64,000 bases of DNA from JAFARE01 sp963777285 (lineage in GTDB: Bacteria; Chloroflexota; Dormibacteria; Aeolococcales; Aeolococcaceae). Every line of letters starts with the position of its first letter. Position 1 is the first letter of the stretch. The DNA lies in contig CAVZPR010000002.1 of the NCBI GenBank assembly GCA_963777285.1, forward strand, positions 868,001 to 932,000, given 5' to 3'. A model generated the notes under the pieces. The model had not been told where the DNA came from. It saw only the letters and a list, made by a program, of their open reading frames with translations, and did not search any database. Of this stretch, positions 60,099 through 64,000 are shown piece by piece. Both the position numbers and the translations under genes were made by a program.

Positions 60099-62418
60099 CG
60101 TGCGCCGTGAAGGCGGCGGCCAGCGCGTTGCCGTCGACGTCGAGGAGCGACGTGCCGACGCTGATCGTGAGCTCGCCGGGATAGGCGCGGCCCAGCGTCA
60201 CCACCGCCGTGCGCGTGGCGGCGTCGTACGCGATCGCCGCGGGGACCGGTGCGCCCGACGAGTCCTCCACGGCGATGGAGCCGGACACGGTCGAAGCGGC
60301 CAGGTCGCTGTCGAAAGTGACCTGCAGGGTCGTGTTGCCGGCGCCGCCGCCGCTGCTGACGCGGACCACGTGCGGGCCGCCCGCCTCCTGACGGAGCGGC
60401 GCGACGTCGAGTGAGGAGACGGTGTACTGCCCGGATGCGGACGGCTGCAGGATCACGGTCTCGTTGGAGACGAGCGGCGCCGGGTGCGCGGGCCTGGAGT
60501 CGACGATCAGCTCCACCTGGGCCGCCACCGAGCCGTCGCCCTGCTGCTCGGCGTCGACGACGTAGCCGCGGGAGAGGCCACCCGGCGTCGCCGCGACGGG
60601 CTCGACCCCGGGGCCGCTCAGTGCGCCCAGCGTCGAGCCGTCCCCCCGGACCTGCGCCTCGACGAAGGCGTTGAGGGTGTCGGTGGCGGCTGCCGGGACG
60701 GATGCTTCGCCTGCGGTGGCGCCGGCTCCGGGGATGGACGCGAGCTCCACCTGCGCGCCGCCGGCCTGCGGCACCAGCAGGGCGAGGCTCCCGCCGCCGC
60801 TGGAGAAGGCTGCGGTCGTCGCCGCCGGTCCGGTGGCCAGCGGCGAGCCCGAGGGCGCCTGCGCGACGACCAGCTGGGGCGGGGCGCCGGCCGCGGTGAC
60901 CGTGTAGGCGACCTCGCTGCCGTTCTCGCTCAACGCGTCGAGCTGGATCCCAGCTCCAGGGTCGACTGTCGAGACGGTTGCCGGAGCCGCCCGGTCCACG
61001 GGCTGGAGCAGGAGGCGCGGCCTCGCGGCCGACTGGTCCACCCATGCGACCGAGCCGCCGTCGCCGCTGAAGAGCACCTGGGACACGGCGCCGGTCAACG
61101 GGATCGTCGCCCCGCTGGCGATGTTCCAGAGGGTGCCGCCGGTGCCTGCGGCCGGGCTCAGGTAGGCGTAGGTGCCGTCGGGGGAGAGGGCTTGCAGCGC
61201 GCCCGCGCCCGCGGGCGGAGCGATCACCGGGCCGCGGGTGCGCGAAAGGTCGATGCTGTGCACCCCGTCGCCGGTCGCGTAGACGATGCGGTCGACGCTG
61301 GCCCAGGCCAGCGCGCTGATCGGCGATGGCGAGCGCAGCAGGGTGGTCGGCGCGGACCCGTCGCCGCTGCTGACCACGAGCCGGGACCCGCCGGCACCGT
61401 CGGAGAGCACCGCGGCCAGGGTCCCCGCGTGCGGGGCGAAGGCGACCGCGGTCGCCTCGGCGGCCAGCGCCCGAGGTGCCCCGCCTCCGGCCGGGAATTC
61501 CAGCAGGGACGGGCTGCCCGGCGTCGCCTGGTTCGGCGACGGGGTGGCGCTCCCTGAGGGGGAGGGCGATGCCGTCCCCGGCGGGGTCGAGCCGGGTGAC
61601 GCGCTCGCCTGCGAGCTCGACGCCGGGTTGGACGCGGGAGCGATGCCGGAGGTGCTCACGACCGAGCCGTCCGGGGCAAATGCGAGACCGGAGCCCGACG
61701 TGGCCTGGCCCAGCGAGGACGCCACCAGCGTGGGCGGAGTCGCGCCCTCGGCCGGCGGCGGGGTGGGCGCCGTGCCGAACGTGATCTCGACGGGCGCGGC
61801 GGCGACCGTGCCCACCGTGGAGCGCAGGTTGGGCTGGGCGATGCTCACCGTGTACGGGGTGTTGCCCGCCAGGTGGTACACGGGGGTGATCACCAGGTTC
61901 TCCCCCTGCCATCTGGTGGTGACCCGCGTGGCCGGCTGGATCTTCAGGCCCGCCACCACGGCCGCGTGGTCCATGGGCTGGTTGAAGGCGACCGTGATCA
62001 CGTCGTCCGGGCTCACCGCGTGCTGCGCGGCCACGTTGGAGGAGGCGACGATCGTCTCGTGGTCCTGCACGTGGCCGGAGAAGACGGCCAGGGCGGTGGC
62101 GGCGACCAGGGCGACGCCGGCGGCCGCGCCTCCCCAGGCGAGATGGCCCGCCCGCGGGATGAACCAGCGCCGCGCCCGGCGCCGCCCCAGAGCCCCCTCG
62201 GCCTCGGTCATCAGGGCCACGCGCAGGCGGGCCCGGTAGCGCGGGTTGGCAGAGGCGTCGGGGCGGGAGGCGCGGAGGCGGTGCGCCGTCTCGTAGAGCT
62301 CGGGCTCCTCGCGGAACAGGTCGCGCAGCTCGGCGTCGAACCAGCCCGACAGCCAGGGCGGGGGAACGCTCCCGCCGTTGCCGCCATGGCGGCTGCCGTT
62401 GCGCGAGCGGCCGGCCAT
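60085..62418 (-). CDS. Transmembrane anti-sigma-like protein with Ig-like and beta-propeller ectodomain
   Basis: 777 aa. Cytoplasmic part 1-90 (FDAELRDLFREEPELYETAH) has no zinc HxxxCxxC motif. One TM helix is at about 92-113. Outside follow a Big_5-type Ig-like domain (about 125-215, AVSPDDVITVAFNQPMDHAA), a long Ser/Pro/Thr linker (about 240-300), a WD40/TolB-like propeller (about 300-545; AVAFAPHAGTLAAVLSDG, ISALAWASVDRIVY) and a second Ig-like domain (about 690-775). It shares one base with the ECF sigma stop, so it is probably its membrane regulator. The ligand is unknown. Confidence 0.7.
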   Translation of the reverse strand: MAGRSRNGSRHGGNGGSVPPPWLSGWFDAELRDLFREEPELYETAHRLRASRPDASANPRYRARLRVALMTEAEGALGRRRARRWFIPRAGHLAWGGAAAGVALVAATALAVFSGHVQDHETIVASSNVAAQHAVSPDDVITVAFNQPMDHAAVVAGLKIQPATRVTTRWQGENLVITPVYHLAGNTPYTVSIAQPNLRSTVGTVAAAPVEITFGTAPTPPPAEGATPPTLVASSLGQATSGSGLAFAPDGSVVSTSGIAPASNPASSSQASASPGSTPPGTASPSPSGSATPSPNQATPGSPSLLEFPAGGGAPRALAAEATAVAFAPHAGTLAAVLSDGAGGSRLVVSSGDGSAPTTLLRSPSPISALAWASVDRIVYATGDGVHSIDLSRTRGPVIAPPAGAGALQALSPDGTYAYLSPAAGTGGTLWNIASGATIPLTGAVSQVLFSGDGGSVAWVDQSAARPRLLLQPVDRAAPATVSTVDPGAGIQLDALSENGSEVAYTVTAAGAPPQLVVAQAPSGSPLATGPAATTAAFSSGGGSLALLVPQAGGAQVELASIPGAGATAGEASVPAAATDTLNAFVEAQVRGDGSTLGALSGPGVEPVAATPGGLSRGYVVDAEQQGDGSVAAQVELIVDSRPAHPAPLVSNETVILQPSASGQYTVSSLDVAPLRQEAGGPHVVRVSSGGGAGNTTLQVTFDSDLAASTVSGSIAVEDSSGAPVPAAIAYDAATRTAVVTLGRAYPGELTISVGTSLLDVDGNALAAAFTAHVTAG

Positions 62419-62981
62419 CAGCTCTTCTCCTCGACGGCGACGACCACGCCCAGCCGCTGGCGCACGCCGATCATGCCGCGATGGATCAGCAGCTTGATGG
62501 CACCCTCGCTCTTGCCCATGATCTCGCCGATCTGAGCCAGCTTCATGTCCTCGCCCAGCTTCAGGGTCATCGCGATCCTCTGCTGCGGCGGGAGGTCGTC
62601 GATGGCAGCCCAGACGCGGGCAGCCTCCTGGCTGTCGACGACGCGGTCGGCGACGGCGCGCTGCGGGTCGGCCACACCGATCGCGTGGTCGAGCGCCGAC
62701 GTGGGCTTGCGGCTTCTGTAATGGTCATTGATGGCATTGACTGAGATCTGATAGAGCCAGGCGCTGAAGGGATGACCCGACGGCCGGTACCGGCCGATGG
62801 CTCTGAGAGCCTTGAAGAAAACCTCGGAGGTGACGTCCTCGGCAGCGTCCTGGTCGTGCAGCCGGCTGTAGACGAACCGGTAGATCTGCCCGAAGTAGTG
62901 GTCGTACAGCTCCCCGAATGCGTCGGCGTCCTCTTTGGCCCGCTCGACCAGTTGATCCTCGTACGCCCGGGGGAGGGTCAT
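62418..62981 (-). CDS. ECF-type RNA polymerase sigma factor
   Basis: 187 aa with region 2 (AFGELYDHYFGQIYRFVYSR, QDAAEDVTSEVFFKAL) and region 4 (AAIDDLPPQQRIAMTLKLGE, KLAQIGEIMGKSEGAIKLLI). It is co-encoded with the TM propeller protein, which likely sequesters it. The start is ATG 62981, with GGAG about 10 nt upstream. No autoregulatory promoter was recognised in the 210-bp gap to purB, which otherwise holds only the purB promoter. Confidence 0.93.
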   Translation of the reverse strand: MTLPRAYEDQLVERAKEDADAFGELYDHYFGQIYRFVYSRLHDQDAAEDVTSEVFFKALRAIGRYRPSGHPFSAWLYQISVNAINDHYRSRKPTSALDHAIGVADPQRAVADRVVDSQEAARVWAAIDDLPPQQRIAMTLKLGEDMKLAQIGEIMGKSEGAIKLLIHRGMIGVRQRLGVVVAVEEKS

Positions 62982-63176
62982 TGAATGGGCTCCGGGCGCA
63001 ATCGACCGGGGAACGGGGGGCGCGCGTGCGCAGTTACGCGGCTGTCCACGGCTGTCGGCTCTGGGTGGAAATCCCGTTGGCGCGCAGATGGAAGAGGATG
63101 GAGAGGAATGGCGTCGGGCAGAGCCGTGATTATCCCCGGCCTGCACCGCGCGACGGGCTCGCAAACGGGCACCCGG

Positions 63177-63182
63177 TAGAAT
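63177..63182 (+). promoter_or_regulatory. -10 element TAGAAT, leaderless promoter of purB
   Basis: TAGAAT ends 9 nt before the GTG at 63192. Confidence 0.6.
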
Positions 63183-63191
63183 GAAGACCAG

Positions 63192-64000
63192 GTGATTTCC
63201 CGCTACACCCCGCCCGAGATCGCGGCGATTTTCACCGATGAATCGCGATTGCGGCGCTGGCTGGAGGTGGAGCTGCTCGCCTGCGAGGCGTGGGTCCAGC
63301 TGGGGCGGGTTCCGGCGGACGCCCTCCCCGCGCTCCGCGGCGCCAGGATCGAGCCGGCGCGCATTGCCGAGCTCGAGGCGGAGCAGGGGCACGACGTCGC
63401 CGCCTTCGTCAGCGCGGTCCAGGAGACCGTGGGCGACGCCGGCCGCCACATCCACCTCGGCCTGACCTCGTCGGACATCGTGGACACGGCGCTGGCCACG
63501 CAGCTGCGCGACGCGGGCTCGATCATCGACCGCGACGCCGCCGAGCTCGAGACGGCGCTGGTGGAGCGGGCACGGCAGCACCGCCTCACCCTGATGATGG
63601 GACGCACCCACGGCGTGCACGCGGAGCCGCTGACGCTGGGCATCAAGCTGGCCAACCACGTCGACGAGGTGCGCCGCGCCAGGGCCCGCCTCGCAGCGGC
63701 CACAGCGGAGGTCGCGGTGGGCAAGATCGGCGGCGCCGTGGGCGCGCACGCCGGGGTCTCGCCGCGCGTCGAGGAGCACGTGTGTCGCAGCCTGGGGCTG
63801 GGGGTCGCCCCGGTGAGCACGCAGGTGATCGCGCGCGACCGTCACGCCGCCTTCGTCACCGCGCTGGCGCTGCTCGGCGCCGTGCTGGAGCGCCTGGCCA
63901 CGACCGTGCGGCTGCTGCAGATCACCGAGGTCGACGAGGCCGGGGAGCCCTTCAGCGCCAAGCAGAAGGGCTCCTCGGCGATGCCGCACAAGCGCAATCC
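63192..64000 (+). CDS. purB: Adenylosuccinate lyase, N-terminal part (cut by window edge)
   Basis: Fumarase/aspartase-superfamily lyase of purine synthesis, acting on SAICAR and adenylosuccinate. About 269 residues are present. It opens MISRYTPPEIAAIFTDESRL and continues with EAEQGHDVAAFVSAVQE, LTSSDIVDTALATQLRD, MMGRTHGVHAEPLTLG (catalytic His) and the signature QKGSSAMPHKRNP at the window end. The GTG start at 63192 is 9 nt after TAGAAT. The downstream part is outside the window. Confidence 0.95.
   Translation, partial: MISRYTPPEIAAIFTDESRLRRWLEVELLACEAWVQLGRVPADALPALRGARIEPARIAELEAEQGHDVAAFVSAVQETVGDAGRHIHLGLTSSDIVDTALATQLRDAGSIIDRDAAELETALVERARQHRLTLMMGRTHGVHAEPLTLGIKLANHVDEVRRARARLAAATAEVAVGKIGGAVGAHAGVSPRVEEHVCRSLGLGVAPVSTQVIARDRHAAFVTALALLGAVLERLATTVRLLQITEVDEAGEPFSAKQKGSSAMPHKRN

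Overview
This is a compact, very GC-rich (roughly 70 percent by eye) bacterial chromosome segment carrying about 59 protein genes. I found no rRNA, tRNA, CRISPR, phage, plasmid or insertion-sequence signature. Gene content (GuaB3-type IMPDH-like protein, ArsA fused to an HSP20-like domain, a galE2-like/PlsC gene pair, a histone-H1-like Lys/Arg/Ala/Thr repeat protein, multidomain MetH) and the promoter style suggest a deep-branching Terrabacteria lineage, such as Chloroflexota or Candidatus Dormibacterota, or an early actinobacterial relative. The phylum is an inference. Four conserved genes each carry one apparent extra base, which points to an uncultivated or long-read-derived assembly with residual errors.

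Layout. 1-9374 (minus strand): fumC and a soluble histidine kinase; a flippase-like UPF0104 protein; then lipoprotein - DHA2 exporter - cca, and DUF1232 - rplI - dnaB. 9459-11945 (plus): csaA, an MFS transporter and a small membrane protein. 11942-19047 (minus): a long co-directional run starting at a TTGACA/TATGCT promoter: small membrane protein, ArsA-like ATPase, 82-aa protein, M50 protease, Nudix, Na/Ca exchanger, GNAT, SDR, endonuclease IV. 19031-25350 (minus): LipM-like transferase and ychF, then the threonine operon hom-thrC-thrB-lysC. 25379-28583: a NarL-type two-component system. 28652-35759 (plus): tldD/tldE, a C26 peptidase, a GT39-like membrane protein, a thiolase, a stand-alone receiver and a Cys-rich small protein. 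35991-39609: metH divergent from infA. 40411-42973 (minus): epimerase, second flippase-like protein and a duplicated-domain protein. 43062-46948 (plus): low-complexity surface protein, diguanylate cyclase, threonine aldolase. 47004-47832 (minus): the histone-like protein behind an operator-like palindrome. 47984-60098 (plus): glutamate dehydrogenase; epimerase/acyltransferase pair; purine block guaB3-like - guaA - purD - purE; then a biotinylated carboxyltransferase-like protein lacking its expected metal ligands, accC and a trimmed methyltransferase. 60085-62981 (minus): ECF sigma factor with a giant propeller-bearing anti-sigma-like protein. 63177-64000: 5' part of purB.

The clearest global signal is a TANNNT -10 hexamer 6-12 nt upstream of the start codon of at least 16 genes, implying widespread leaderless transcription. 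Genes inside operons are joined instead by ATGA, GTGA or TTGA stop-start overlaps. The most unusual protein is the pseudo-carboxyltransferase at 56212-57993.
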